Source: Coriobacteriaceae bacterium AF08-21 | GTDB lineage: Bacteria > Actinomycetota > Coriobacteriia > Coriobacteriales > Coriobacteriaceae | NCBI GenBank assembly: GCA_027687465.1 | Contig: JAQCQR010000004.1 | Location: 87,115-135,302, forward strand | Reading direction: 5' to 3' | DNA: 48,188 nucleotides | Part shown: positions 17,033 to 25,822 of the stretch, piece by piece | Layout of the letters: each line of letters opens with the position of its first letter | Position numbering within the stretch: position 1 is the stretch's first letter | Notes under the pieces: model-generated | What the model was told of the DNA's origin: nothing | The model's input: only the letters and a program-made list of their open reading frames with translations | Databases searched by the model: none | Position numbers and translations under genes: made by a program

Positions 17033-18058
17033 TTAAGCAACGAACTTCTCGAAGTACTTGATGGTGCGGACCATCTGAGAGGTGTAGGAGTTCTCGTTGT
17101 CGTACCAAGAGGTGACCTGAACGAGGGTCTGGCCGTTGCCGAGGTCAGAGCACATGGTCTGAGTGGCATCGAAGATGGAGCCGTGGGTCTCGCCGATGAT
17201 GTCGGTGGAGACGATATCGTCCTCGTTGTAACCGAAGGTCTCGGAGATGGTGGAAGCGTAGGCCTTCATAGCGGCGTTGACCTCGTCGACGGTGACCTTC
17301 TTGTCAACGACAGCGTAGAGGTTGGTGATGGAGCCGGTCGGCGTCGGGACGCGCTGGGCGGCACCGATGAGCTTACCGTTGAGCTCGGGGAGAACCAGGC
17401 CGATAGCCTTGGCAGCACCGGTGGTGTTGGGGACGATGTTGACGGCGCAGGCGCGGCTACGACGCTTGTTGCCCTTGCGCTGCGGGCCGTCGAGCGGCAT
17501 CTGGTCGCCGGTCCAAGCGTGAATGGTGGTCATGATGCCGGACACGATGGGAGCGAAGTCGTTCAGACCCTTGGCCATCGGGGCGAGGCAGTTGGTGGTG
17601 CAGGAAGCAGCGGAGATGATGTTGTCCTCAGCGGTCAGCGTCTCGTGGTTGACGTTGTACACGATGGTGGGCAGATCGCTGCCGGCCGGAGCGGAGATGA
17701 CGACCTTCTTGGCGCCAGCGTTGATGTGGGCCTGAGCCTTAGCCTTGCTGGTGTAGAAGCCGGTGCACTCGAGAACGACGTCGACGTCGAGGTCGCCCCA
17801 AGGCAGGTTGTTGGCGTCGGCCTCCTTGTAGATCTTGATCTCCTTGCCGTCAACGGTGATGGAATCCTCGCCAGCAACGACCTCGTGATCGCGAGCGTAG
17901 TTGCCCTGCGTGGAGTCGTACTTCAGCAGGTAAGCGAGCATATCGGGAGAGGTGAGGTCGTTGATAGCGACGATCTCGGAGCCCTCATGACCGAACATCT
18001 GACGGAAAGCCAGACGACCGATGCGACCGAAGCCGTTAATAGCAACCTTTACTGCCAT
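17033..18058 (-). CDS. gapA: Glyceraldehyde-3-phosphate dehydrogenase
   Basis: A 341-residue NAD-dependent dehydrogenase. The N-terminal Rossmann signature [16 protein letters not shown] is followed by AINDLT, with Asp34 suggesting NAD over NADP. The catalytic segment [12 protein letters not shown] has Cys153, and WYDNENSY lies near the C-terminus. AAAGGAGA stands before the ATG at 18058; a further in-frame extension of 34 codons is not family sequence. It leads the gapA-pgk-tpiA-gpmI cluster. Confidence 0.97.
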   Translation of the reverse strand: MAVKVAINGFGRIGRLAFRQMFGHEGSEIVAINDLTSPDMLAYLLKYDSTQGNYARDHEVVAGEDSITVDGKEIKIYKEADANNLPWGDLDVDVVLECTGFYTSKAKAQAHINAGAKKVVISAPAGSDLPTIVYNVNHETLTAEDNIISAASCTTNCLAPMAKGLNDFAPIVSGIMTTIHAWTGDQMPLDGPQRKGNKRRSRACAVNIVPNTTGAAKAIGLVLPELNGKLIGAAQRVPTPTGSITNLYAVVDKKVTVDEVNAAMKAYASTISETFGYNEDDIVSTDIIGETHGSIFDATQTMCSDLGNGQTLVQVTSWYDNENSYTSQMVRTIKYFEKFVA

Positions 18059-18130
18059 TGTGTCTCCTTTCGTAAGGCCCCCGCAAGCTACAGCGCCCGC
18101 CGTTGAGGCCCACAAACTAACCACTCGCCT

Positions 18131-18206
18131 AATATACCTTTTTTTTGACTTGAATTTCACGAGAATAGTCGAAATTGAAAATCAAATTTACGTTAAAACG
18201 TTTTAA
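18131..18206 (-). promoter_or_regulatory. gapA upstream region: candidate -10 and 14-bp palindrome
   Basis: On the minus strand TATATT (18131-18136) is a likely -10 box with an A-rich spacer and a weak GTGAAA -35. Further upstream is a perfect 14-bp palindrome TTAAAACGTTTTAA (18193-18206), of a size and symmetry that fit a LacI-family or similar repressor. The region is clearly richer in A/T than its surroundings. Confidence 0.4.
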
Positions 18207-18251
18207 AGAATAAAATAGCAGCTAAATCCGTATATAAGTCGATACTTTAAA

Positions 18252-19181
18252 CTACCGGTTTGCTTCAATGAGCTTTTCAAGCCTCAAAACTCGATGGTAG
18301 AGGGCCGACTTCGACAAGGGAGGGTCAACCATCTCCCCTAAATCACGCAGCGACAGATCGGGATAGCGCTCGCGCAGGTCGCAAAAGACCGCCAAGGCAT
18401 CCGGAAGCGCATCGCGAAGGCCGCGCTGCTCGAGCTCATCGATAAGCGCAAGCTGATGTTGGGCAGCACCGGCGCTTCTGGTCTGGTTGGCGAGCTCGGC
18501 GTTCACGCGACGGTTCACATCGTTCTTAACCAACTTGACCGCGCGCGCCTCCTCAATCTCGGCAACGCTGCGCTTGGCACCAATCAGCTTTAATAAATGC
18601 TCGATTTCCTCGGCGCTCTTAATGTACACGGCATATGACCCCCGCCGCGCATTAACACGAGCATGGACCCCAATCTGCCCCAACAGGTCGCAAAGCCCCT
18701 TGGCATATTGCTCGCCCTGCACCGCGATCTCCAAATGAAAATCGCCGCGTGGATCGGCCACGAAGCCGCCCGCGATGAGCGCGCCGCGGATGTAGGCAAG
18801 CCTGCAGCAGGGACGGGCAACGATGTGTCGGGGAACACCAGCGACGAGCCCTCCTCTGCGGTCTAGAATGCCCAGCAGCACCAGAGCCTTGTCCAAGTCG
18901 GGTTGATCGGGCAGGGTAATGAGATAGTTACGGACCTTATGCAAGACCGATTTACGAACGGTGAATTCCGTTTTGAGCTTAAGGATGCGATGCGTCAGCG
19001 TGATCATCGTGCGCGCGACGGCTCCCGTCTCGGTCGCGACCGTCAAACGATACCGCCCGGAGCCGGCCAACGAAAGCGTACCGCTCACACGCGTCAGGGC
19101 GGCAAGCGTCGACAAATCGCAGTATTCACATTCGGGTTCGCAGCGCGCAAACTCGTCGCGCACCTCAGCGGTAAACGACAT
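18252..19181 (-). CDS. whiA: WhiA sporulation/cell-division transcription regulator
   Basis: A 309-residue DNA-binding protein. The N-terminal half is the degenerate LAGLIDADG homing-endonuclease fold, seen as RLAYIRGALIAGGFVADPRGDFHLEI around 120-145. The C-terminal part has KLVKNDVNRRVNAELAN and a helix-turn-helix ending LSLRDLGEMVDPPLSKSALYHRVLRLEKLI. In non-sporulating Gram-positives WhiA links division and chromosome segregation. It starts six bases after rapZ. The yvcK gene that usually lies between them is absent. Confidence 0.95.
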   Translation of the reverse strand: MSFTAEVRDEFARCEPECEYCDLSTLAALTRVSGTLSLAGSGRYRLTVATETGAVARTMITLTHRILKLKTEFTVRKSVLHKVRNYLITLPDQPDLDKALVLLGILDRRGGLVAGVPRHIVARPCCRLAYIRGALIAGGFVADPRGDFHLEIAVQGEQYAKGLCDLLGQIGVHARVNARRGSYAVYIKSAEEIEHLLKLIGAKRSVAEIEEARAVKLVKNDVNRRVNAELANQTRSAGAAQHQLALIDELEQRGLRDALPDALAVFCDLRERYPDLSLRDLGEMVDPPLSKSALYHRVLRLEKLIEANR

Positions 19182-19187
19182 GCAGGC

Positions 19188-20090
19188 CTATGCCTTCGTG
19201 TTGGCGCGCGACAGGTCGCGGTGGGAGATGCTCACGTGATACTGGGCGCCTTCCAGGTAACGGGCCGTGGCCTCGGCAATGGCGACGCTACGGTGCTGTC
19301 CGCCCGTGCAGCCGATGGCGATAGAAAGCTGCGGCTTACCCTCCGCGATATAGCCCGGCATCACCGTATCGAGCAGCTGCGTCCAGGCCTTCCAGAACTC
19401 CTGCGTCTTGGGGTGGTCCAGAACAAAATCGGAGACCTTTTTATCGAGACCGGTCATCGTGCGCATCTCGGGATCGTAAAACGGATTGGGCAGGAAGCGG
19501 ACGTCGATCATAATGTCCGCCTCGACGGGCATGCCGTGCTTAAAGCCAAACGAGAACACATGGACGTCCATGAGCTGTTGGTCGGACAGCTCGGAAAATG
19601 CCATACGTAGCTTGTTGCGCAGCGCAGAGGTGCGCAGACGACTCGTGTCGATAATCATATCGGCTCGATCGCGCACGCCCTGCAGCTGAAGGCGCTCGCG
19701 CTGAATGGCATCGGCCGTAGTCTCCCCCGGCTTGGCAATGGGATGACGGCGGCGATTTTCGCTGTAGCGACGAATCAGCACCTCGTCAGAAGCCTCCAGG
19801 AACACGATGTCGCAGCTCATCTCGCGCTCTTCGAGCGCGGCGACCGCATCGAGCAACTCGTCAAACAGTCCCTGGCTACGCAAATCGCAGGTGACGGCGA
19901 GATGCCTGCCCACGCCCGTATTGATGCCGACGAGCTCGGCAAGCTGGGCGATGAGACGCGGAGGCAGGTTATCAATGCAAAAATAGCCCATGTCCTCGAA
20001 CACGTGCATGGCCTGTGTGCGGCCCGATCCGGACATTCCGGTGATGATGACGATATCGGGGATGCGCTCCGAGCGCTCCGCCGCATCCAT
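19188..20090 (-). CDS. rapZ: RapZ nucleotide-binding / amino-sugar-sensing protein
   Basis: A 300-residue RapZ (YvcJ) family protein. It has a P-loop GMSGSGRTQAM whose usual Lys is Arg, the family sequence VFEDMGYFCIDNLPP, a DIVFLEASDEVLIRRYSENRRRHP middle and the C-terminal YIAEGKPQLSIAIGCTGGQHRSV. The C-terminal domain binds glucosamine-6-phosphate in Escherichia coli; whether it does so here is unknown. ATG at 20090 is preceded by AAAGGGAG. It stands between a sialic-acid operon terminator and whiA. Confidence 0.95.
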   Translation of the reverse strand: MDAAERSERIPDIVIITGMSGSGRTQAMHVFEDMGYFCIDNLPPRLIAQLAELVGINTGVGRHLAVTCDLRSQGLFDELLDAVAALEEREMSCDIVFLEASDEVLIRRYSENRRRHPIAKPGETTADAIQRERLQLQGVRDRADMIIDTSRLRTSALRNKLRMAFSELSDQQLMDVHVFSFGFKHGMPVEADIMIDVRFLPNPFYDPEMRTMTGLDKKVSDFVLDHPKTQEFWKAWTQLLDTVMPGYIAEGKPQLSIAIGCTGGQHRSVAIAEATARYLEGAQYHVSISHRDLSRANTKA

Positions 20091-20120
20091 GGCATCTCCC
20101 TTTTGCATGTGCTGCCTCCC

Positions 20121-20158
20121 AAAAACAAGCGCGGGACCCAGCAACCCGGATCCCGCGC
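20121..20158 (-). terminator. Terminator of the nan operon
   Basis: GCGCGGGATCC pairs with the near-complement GGGTCCCGCGC; on the minus strand TTGTTTTT follows. It lies between the nanE stop and rapZ and marks the end of the sialic-acid transcript. Confidence 0.85.
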
Positions 20159-20209
20159 GGTCAATTGCCTATATTGAGTATACCGCCCCGAGCGGATACG
20201 AGGCCTGTC

Positions 20210-20896
20210 TTACGCCTCAAGCGCAGCCTTGAACCAACTCGTAATACTCGTGGGGTGCGTGATGGCGGTGCCGACGACAACGGCCCAGGCGCCAGCATCG
20301 ATCGCAGCGCGAGCCTCCTCGGGCGTGTGCACGCGGCCCTCGCAGATGATGGGAAGACCGGGGAATTCCTCGGTCGCCTGACGCAGGAGTGGCAGGTCGG
20401 GGCCATCGGCCATGGTGCAGTCGATGGCGGCGACGCCGTGAGAAAGCGTGGTGGATACCAGGTCAAAGCCCATATCAACCGCACGGCGAATGTCCTCGAT
20501 GGTGGCACAATCCGCCATCAGGAGCACACCCTCCTCGTGCAGCGGGCGGAAGGTATCCTCGACGGTCTTGCCATCGGGACGCGGACGATCGGTGGCGTCG
20601 ATCGCCACGATATCGGCACCGGCAGCAACGCAGGCGCGAGCGTGACGCAGCGTCGGCGTGATGTAAACGCCCTCGTGTCCATCCTTCCACAGGCCGATGA
20701 CGGGAACCTCACAGCGACCCTTAATAGCGGCAATGTCGGCAAGGCCCTGACAGCGAATGGCGGCGGCGCCGCCAAGCTCGCAAGCGCGAGACATTTGAGC
20801 CATGGTCTCGGGCGTACGAAGCGGCTCGCCCATATACGCCTGAACGCTCACGACGAGCTTGCCCTTCAAGGATTGAATCAAAGGATCGACGGTCAT
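20210..20896 (-). CDS. nanE: N-acetylmannosamine-6-phosphate 2-epimerase
   Basis: A 228-residue TIM-barrel enzyme that turns ManNAc-6-phosphate into GlcNAc-6-phosphate. The family signatures LVVSVQA, VIGLWK with the catalytic Lys, IVAIDATDRPRPDG, IICEGRVHTPEEA and VVVGTAITHPTSIT are all present and the length is typical. It is the last gene of the nan operon, 70 bases after the ROK kinase gene, with a perfect hairpin in the gap. Function is well supported by both motifs and neighbours. Confidence 0.95.
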   Translation of the reverse strand: MTVDPLIQSLKGKLVVSVQAYMGEPLRTPETMAQMSRACELGGAAAIRCQGLADIAAIKGRCEVPVIGLWKDGHEGVYITPTLRHARACVAAGADIVAIDATDRPRPDGKTVEDTFRPLHEEGVLLMADCATIEDIRRAVDMGFDLVSTTLSHGVAAIDCTMADGPDLPLLRQATEEFPGLPIICEGRVHTPEEARAAIDAGAWAVVVGTAITHPTSITSWFKAALEA

Positions 20897-20919
20897 AAGG
20901 CTGCAACCTTTCTCAGAAC

Positions 20920-20950
20920 AGCCTCCCGAGGCGTGCTGTCTCGGGAGGCT
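20920..20950 (-). promoter_or_regulatory. Intercistronic hairpin nanK-nanE
   Basis: A perfect 11-bp stem AGCCTCCCGAG / CTCGGGAGGCT with a nine-base loop and no T run. It fits a message-stabilising structure or partial stop. Confidence 0.6.
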
Positions 20951-20966
20951 CCTACAGCAGATACGT

Positions 20967-21932
20967 TTACTTCAACGAGGCAAGAAGATGCTCAGCGGCA
21001 CCGATGAGCGGAGCATCGCCCTCCAGAGAACCGATGAGGATCGGCGTGTCCTGAAGCGGATCGAGCGCCTGGCTGGCATAGCCCTCGTGCACCGAATCCT
21101 TCCACGTCTGCGAACGCCAATCGGGACCTTGGTGAATCACGCCGCCCGAAAGCACGATGACCTCAGGGTCCAGGATGTTAGCGAGCGAGCCCAAGCTGGC
21201 GCCCAGCGCAAAGCCGGCGTCATGGATGACCTCGGTCGCCTTTGCGTCGCCAGCACGACACAGGTCGTTCACGTCGCGACCGACCGAAGGACGGCTGGGG
21301 TCAACTCGACCGAAGCGTTCGTCGTACATACGGCCAATCGAGGTGCCCGAAGCAACAGACTCAAGATGGCCGGAACGCCCGCAGGCGCAGGGAATGCCGG
21401 CGGCAGCCGAGCACTCGATGTGGCCCATATGACCGGCAGCACCATGGAAGCCCTGCATCACGCGGCCGTTCTCGACATATGCGCCACCGATGCCCGTACC
21501 GATTCCCAGGCACAAGACGGAGAACTTGCCCTTGCCGACGCCCCAGTGGGCCTCGCCCAGAGCATGAGCCTGCACGTCGCCCACAACGGCAACGGGAAGA
21601 CCAAGGTCCTCGCGCAGACGCGGCCCCAACTGAACGCCGGACCAGCCGGGCATGATCTCATTGGCATAAGCAATGGCGCCCGTCTTGGGATCGACGACGC
21701 CTGCGGCACCGATACCGACACCGAGAACCTCGACATCGGGATTCGCCTCAAGAGCGGCCTTGATAGACGCCTCGATACGCTGGAAGACGGCCTCGCCGCC
21801 CTCCTGGGCCTCGGTAGGAACCTCGGCCTCAAAAACGGGATGGGGCACACTACCGTCAGCCGGGTACTCCATGATGGCAGTCGCAATTTTAGTTCCGCCG
21901 ATATCGACAGAGCAGACGTACTTGTTCTCCAT
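20967..21932 (-). CDS. nanK: ROK-family sugar kinase, probable N-acetylmannosamine kinase
   Basis: A 321-residue kinase with the ATP-binding start CSVDIGGTKIATAI, a LGIGTGIGGAYV phosphate loop and the ROK zinc region GHMGHIE then CACGRSGHLE, where the usual third Cys is His. ROK kinases phosphorylate glucose, ManNAc or related sugars; the position between a lyase and nanE points to ManNAc. AAGGAG lies seven bases before ATG 21932, which excludes a nine-codon upstream extension. A glucokinase role cannot be ruled out. Confidence 0.82.
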   Translation of the reverse strand: MENKYVCSVDIGGTKIATAIMEYPADGSVPHPVFEAEVPTEAQEGGEAVFQRIEASIKAALEANPDVEVLGVGIGAAGVVDPKTGAIAYANEIMPGWSGVQLGPRLREDLGLPVAVVGDVQAHALGEAHWGVGKGKFSVLCLGIGTGIGGAYVENGRVMQGFHGAAGHMGHIECSAAAGIPCACGRSGHLESVASGTSIGRMYDERFGRVDPSRPSVGRDVNDLCRAGDAKATEVIHDAGFALGASLGSLANILDPEVIVLSGGVIHQGPDWRSQTWKDSVHEGYASQALDPLQDTPILIGSLEGDAPLIGAAEHLLASLK

Positions 21933-22032
21933 GTCGCTCTCCTTCGGAGATAAAAACAACTACAGGAAATGCGCCGTCAGGCTAGCCGTCACAGCGCAGT
22001 AAAGGTTTTCCAGGTGCCCAAGATCGCCGAGA

Positions 22033-22074
22033 AACCGTGTGGCCATTGACCTAATGGGTCATGGCCACACGGTT
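22033..22074 (-). promoter_or_regulatory. Long intercistronic hairpin nanA-nanK
   Basis: AACCGTGTGGCCAT (22033-22046) pairs perfectly with ATGGCCACACGGTT (22061-22074), and GACC/GGTC extends the stem inward with one bulge. Sequences outside (22013-22020 with about 22089-22096) can pair further. No T run follows. Confidence 0.65.
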
Positions 22075-22103
22075 GAGGTGCGAGGTCGGGTGCCTGGGAA
22101 GCT

Positions 22104-23024
22104 TTACAGGAGACCGTTGTCCTGAAGGACCTTCCTAATCGCCTCGACGTTCTCGCCGGTCATGGCCTTCACCGGGCGCGGCATGGTCGGGCTGTCGAAG
22201 ATGCCCATGAGGTTCATAGCGGTCTTGAAGGCGCCGACGCCACCGGCATAGCCCTGGACGCCCGAGGTGACGTCCCAGATGTGCGAAATCTCATTGAGGC
22301 GATCCTGCTCGGCCTTGACGGTAGCCCAGTCGCCGGCCTGAGCGGCCTTCCACTGGCGCACGTAGCCCTCGGGCTCAACGTTGGCAAGGCCCGGGACAGA
22401 ACCGTCGGCGCCACCGAGGTAAGCGCCGTCGACAACAACCTCGTGACCGGTGAGGATGCTCATCGGATGGCCGTTCTTCTCGTTCTCCTGAACGAGATAG
22501 CGGAACGAGATGTCATCACCCGAGGAATCCTTGACGCCAGCAAGGACGCCCTCGGCGCCGAGCTTGGCAAGGAGCTTCCAGGGGAGCTTGGTGTGAACGC
22601 AGACGGGAATGTCATAGGCAAAGATGGGCAGGTCGAGCTCCTCGTGCAGGATGCGGAAGTGCTCCTCGACCTCGGTCATGCCCTGCAGGGCATAGAACGG
22701 GCAGGTGGCGACAAGCGCATCGGCGCCCAGCTCCTGAGCGACCTTACCGTGCTCGATCATGCGCTCGGTCTCGGTATCGATGATGCCGACCAGGACGGGC
22801 ACGCGGTGGTCGACGATACGAACGGCCTCGGCGATGATCTGGCGACGACGCTCATCGGTGGAGAAAACGACCTCGCCCGAAGAGCCCAGGAAGAACAGGC
22901 CATCGACGCCGGCATCGATCATGCGGTTGATGCTGCGCTCAAAGGAGGCAACGTCGAGCTGGTGGTCTTCGGTATCGGGAACAACGACGGGAGGGATAAC
23001 GCCGGTGAATTTCTGAGTTGCCAC
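22104..23024 (-). CDS. nanA: DapA/NanA-family aldolase, probable N-acetylneuraminate lyase
   Basis: A 306-residue class I aldolase of the dihydrodipicolinate synthase / neuraminate lyase family. GVDGLFFLGSSGE holds the pyruvate-binding motif, FAYDIPV the catalytic Tyr and LAGVKDSSGD the Schiff-base Lys. The family also includes other keto-acid lyases, so the substrate rests on context: nanK and nanE follow directly. A GTG at 23024 with AAGGAG seven bases upstream is the start; the longer open frame is not supported. GSSGE differs from the GTTGE of most true DapA enzymes. Confidence 0.82.
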   Translation of the reverse strand: MATQKFTGVIPPVVVPDTEDHQLDVASFERSINRMIDAGVDGLFFLGSSGEVVFSTDERRRQIIAEAVRIVDHRVPVLVGIIDTETERMIEHGKVAQELGADALVATCPFYALQGMTEVEEHFRILHEELDLPIFAYDIPVCVHTKLPWKLLAKLGAEGVLAGVKDSSGDDISFRYLVQENEKNGHPMSILTGHEVVVDGAYLGGADGSVPGLANVEPEGYVRQWKAAQAGDWATVKAEQDRLNEISHIWDVTSGVQGYAGGVGAFKTAMNLMGIFDSPTMPRPVKAMTGENVEAIRKVLQDNGLL

Positions 23025-23092
23025 AAGAATCTCCTTAGTTGTCTGGCGGGCGGCCCTATGCCACCCACTCTTGTTGGCAGTGTCCAGGCCGT

Positions 23093-23944
23093 CTAGGCCA
23101 AAGAACACGGGTAGAACGTTTGGTTAAAAAAGTCGATGACTTCGTTTTCGAACGCGTTGATGCGCTCATGAGCGTATTTGGCATAGATGATATGCCTCCG
23201 GTCACACTCAAGACCGTTGAATACGGCAAACTGGCCCTTGGGATCACTCACGGCATCCATGAGCGATGTGCCCATGAGCACCGATCCACGCACCCGAGAC
23301 GACAACGCCTCGAGGCCACCGGGAATTGGATTGGCAACCGCCGTGCAGGCGAGGCCCCGCTCGTCCAGAGCAGAAACCGCCAGCGCGACTCCGCCGCCAA
23401 GGCCCTCGCCCCATGCAAAGATGCGGTCGGGGTCCACGCCATCAAGATTGCGCCCCACCTTCGCCATCGCGCAACCCCAACGGACGCGCTTGACAAAAGC
23501 AGGAGAGGCAATCCCCTGCTGCAGCTCGCTGGATCCAATCGCCTCATCGTCCAGCGCAAGCACGGCATATCCCATGGCCGCAAACCTCGTCATGTGATGC
23601 CATCCCCGCACGGGTCGGTCGATGTCGTGAAACATCAGACATAGCGGCACAAGCTCGGATGCTCGGGAGCGACCGGCAGGCTCGATCAAACGTGCGTGGA
23701 CCACATCGCCACCAAGCTCAAAGGAAACCTCGGAGTAGCGGGCATACGGATTGGCGAAATCGATCGCCGTAATACTCGGCCCGCAAACCTCAAGGTCCGA
23801 AGCGGCTATCTCTAATTCGGAAACATCCGCAGAAGCATCACCGCGCCAATCCCGGAAATCAGCGAGCCTTGACGAGACCGTTCCGGGAATCCCCACAAGG
23901 TCGGAGACAATCAGCTCATTGACATTGCTCTCGCACTTAGACAT
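23093..23944 (-). CDS. Acetylxylan-esterase-like protein lacking the catalytic serine
   Basis: A 283-residue alpha/beta-hydrolase paralogue of the protein encoded just upstream. The shared lines are VPLCLMFHDIDR, DPDRIFAWGEGLGGG, MGTSLMDAVSDP and YAKYAHERI. Against the neighbour's NGASQGGG, the nucleophile Ser is replaced by Gly181 (GEGLG), while Asp230 and His259 match the other two triad residues. It is about 40 residues shorter. I infer a non-catalytic or altered protein, perhaps a regulator or partner of the active esterase. Its ATG overlaps the neighbour's stop by eight bases, with GGGAGG upstream. Confidence 0.7.
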   Translation of the reverse strand: MSKCESNVNELIVSDLVGIPGTVSSRLADFRDWRGDASADVSELEIAASDLEVCGPSITAIDFANPYARYSEVSFELGGDVVHARLIEPAGRSRASELVPLCLMFHDIDRPVRGWHHMTRFAAMGYAVLALDDEAIGSSELQQGIASPAFVKRVRWGCAMAKVGRNLDGVDPDRIFAWGEGLGGGVALAVSALDERGLACTAVANPIPGGLEALSSRVRGSVLMGTSLMDAVSDPKGQFAVFNGLECDRRHIIYAKYAHERINAFENEVIDFFNQTFYPCSLA

Positions 23945-24914
23945 GAGCCTCCCCTCCCTTGCAGAAAAACGGAATGATCAGATCGTCAAAATCCTGAATC
24001 TCCTCGTGGCCAAAGCCTTCAAAGAACTCATGACGCTTTTCACAGGTCAGGTTGTTATAGACCGCAAACTGCGTCGCTGGCGGACAGACGGTATCGGCTG
24101 TGCCGGTGCCAAACAGCACGGGGCATTTGACCATAGGAGCAAAGTTCTTGGAATCGAAGTACGCCAGCTTGGCATAGGCTTCGTCGATACGAGTCGAGTC
24201 CTCGTCAAACCAGCGAGACCAATAGCGCAGGCCCTCGTAGGCAATGTCGTCGGCATCCAAATCCCAGACCAGGCGGAAATCCGACAGGAAGGGATAGAGG
24301 ATGGTGGCGCGATTGATAAGCTCGCTGTTAAGTGCACAGGTCGCAATGCCCAAACCGCCGCCCTGCGACGCGCCGTTCACAAACACACGGGCAAGATCGA
24401 TGCCCTCGAGCTCGCGAACGATGCGGCACAGGATGCGAATATCTTGGTGCAAGCGGACATAGTAGAGGTTGGCCGGATCGCCGTCGATACCGGCGACGAT
24501 ATGGCCCGCGACCGTTGTGCCCTCAAATCCACCAATGTCCTCGGAGGGACCTCCTTGGCCGGGGCAGTCGAGGGCGATGAGTGCCATGCCCATGCCCGCA
24601 AACGACGCCTGCTCAAACCAGCTGCGGCTTGCACCCGGATACCCATGGAACTGAAGTACCAATGGCACGGGCTCGTCCGAGACGGGTTTAAGGTACTTGG
24701 CATGCAGGCGAGCGCCACACATGCCGGTATACCAGAGGTCGAAAAGCTGGCAGGTCACGGCATCGGTGACCGATGCCGTCTCGATCGCATAGTCAAGCCC
24801 GACGGCGTCGGCCTCGGTCATGCGGTCCTTCCAAAAGAGATCGAAATCTGATGGACGGGGCATGGCGCCCCGATACCCACCAAATTGCTGTTGTAGCTCC
24901 TGAGCACTTGGCAT
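23937..24914 (-). CDS. Acetylxylan esterase / cephalosporin-C deacetylase family enzyme
   Basis: A 325-residue AXE1-family carbohydrate esterase that removes acetyl groups from sugars. PLVLQFHGYPG gives the oxyanion region, VFVNGASQGGG the nucleophile Ser183, GTGTADTVCPP Asp274 and FEGFGHEEI His303. There is no signal peptide, so it acts inside the cell on imported substrate. Within this operon the plausible substrate is O-acetylated sialic acid or an oligosaccharide carrying it; that is inference. ATG 24914 is used; a TTG five codons upstream is possible. Confidence 0.88.
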   Translation of the reverse strand: MPSAQELQQQFGGYRGAMPRPSDFDLFWKDRMTEADAVGLDYAIETASVTDAVTCQLFDLWYTGMCGARLHAKYLKPVSDEPVPLVLQFHGYPGASRSWFEQASFAGMGMALIALDCPGQGGPSEDIGGFEGTTVAGHIVAGIDGDPANLYYVRLHQDIRILCRIVRELEGIDLARVFVNGASQGGGLGIATCALNSELINRATILYPFLSDFRLVWDLDADDIAYEGLRYWSRWFDEDSTRIDEAYAKLAYFDSKNFAPMVKCPVLFGTGTADTVCPPATQFAVYNNLTCEKRHEFFEGFGHEEIQDFDDLIIPFFCKGGEAHV

Positions 24915-24950
24915 GGCTCGTGAACCCAACCTTTCGAAATCGCAACGGAG

Positions 24951-24978
24951 GTGCGCCCGGCAAGGGAACCGGGCGCAC
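24951..24978 (-). promoter_or_regulatory. Intercistronic hairpin before the esterase gene
   Basis: A perfect 10-bp stem GTGCGCCCGG / CCGGGCGCAC with an eight-base loop, placed between the transporter ATPase stop and the esterase start. No T run. Confidence 0.6.
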
Positions 24979-24994
24979 GGGAGGGAAAGCGAGG

Positions 24995-25822
24995 CTACTC
25001 GCCGAGCTTGGGATGCAGCAGCGACGGCGCAGCACCGAGCAGCATCTTGGTGTAGGGGTCCTGAGGGTGCTGGAAGACCTGCTTGGCCTCGCCCTGCTCG
25101 ACGATCTTGCCGCCATTCATAACGATGATGTCGTCAGAGATATAGCGGACCGTCTGGATGTCATGGCTGATGAACACCATGGCCAGGCCGAGCTCCTTCT
25201 TAAGGTCGGTCAGCAGGTTCAGAATCTGCGCGCGGACCGAAACGTCCAGAGCCGAGGTGGGCTCGTCGGCGATGATGGCATCGGGGTTCAACGACAGGGC
25301 ACGGGCAATTGCGACGCGCTGGCGCTGGCCGCCCGAAAGCTGGCCGGGAAGAACCTCGGCGGCGGAGCTGGGCAGACCGGTGAGCTCCAGGAGCTCCTTG
25401 ACGCGCTTCTCCTGCTCGGCCTCGGTACCCAGGTTGTGGACGCGCATGGGGTCGAGCAGCTGCTCGCGAACGACCATGCGGGGATTGAGCGCCGTAGCCG
25501 GATTCTGGAACACGACCGAGATGACACGGCCCATGTGGCGACGGTCCTCGGCGGTACGCTTGGTTACGTCCTTGCCCTTAAAGTAGACCTTGCCGCTCGT
25601 GGGGGCCTGCAGGCCGCACATGACGTTGGCGGTGGTGGACTTACCGCAACCGGACTCGCCGACGATGCCGATCGTCTGACCGGGCATGAGCCTAATCGTT
25701 ACACCCTGGACGGCGTGAACCAGGTTGGGGTGCAGAATCGAGCCGGTACGGGTCCTAAAGGTGACGTGAACGTCATCAAGGAAGATGATCGGCTCGACGC
25801 CGTTGACTGCGGTCTCGCTCAT
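24995..25822 (-). CDS. Dpp/Opp-family ABC transporter ATPase, short form
   Basis: A 275-residue nucleotide-binding subunit with Walker A GESGCGKSTTAN, LSGGQRQRVAIARA, AIIADEPTSALDVSV and FISHDIQTV. It ends at PYTKMLLGAAPSLLHPKLGE, so the C-terminal oligopeptide domain with its cysteines, found in OppD and OppF of this window, is absent. It follows the permease-ATPase fusion stop directly (TAG then ATG, with GGAGGTG upstream), and should be the second ATPase of that transporter. By context the substrate is a sialic acid, not peptide. Confidence 0.9.
   Translation of the reverse strand: MSETAVNGVEPIIFLDDVHVTFRTRTGSILHPNLVHAVQGVTIRLMPGQTIGIVGESGCGKSTTANVMCGLQAPTSGKVYFKGKDVTKRTAEDRRHMGRVISVVFQNPATALNPRMVVREQLLDPMRVHNLGTEAEQEKRVKELLELTGLPSSAAEVLPGQLSGGQRQRVAIARALSLNPDAIIADEPTSALDVSVRAQILNLLTDLKKELGLAMVFISHDIQTVRYISDDIIVMNGGKIVEQGEAKQVFQHPQDPYTKMLLGAAPSLLHPKLGE

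Noticed and set aside
23093..23944. Reading the serine-less esterase as a broken pseudogene
   Set aside because: The frame is intact over 283 codons, has a good ribosome site and overlaps its neighbour, and two of three triad residues are kept; a decayed gene would show frameshifts or stops.
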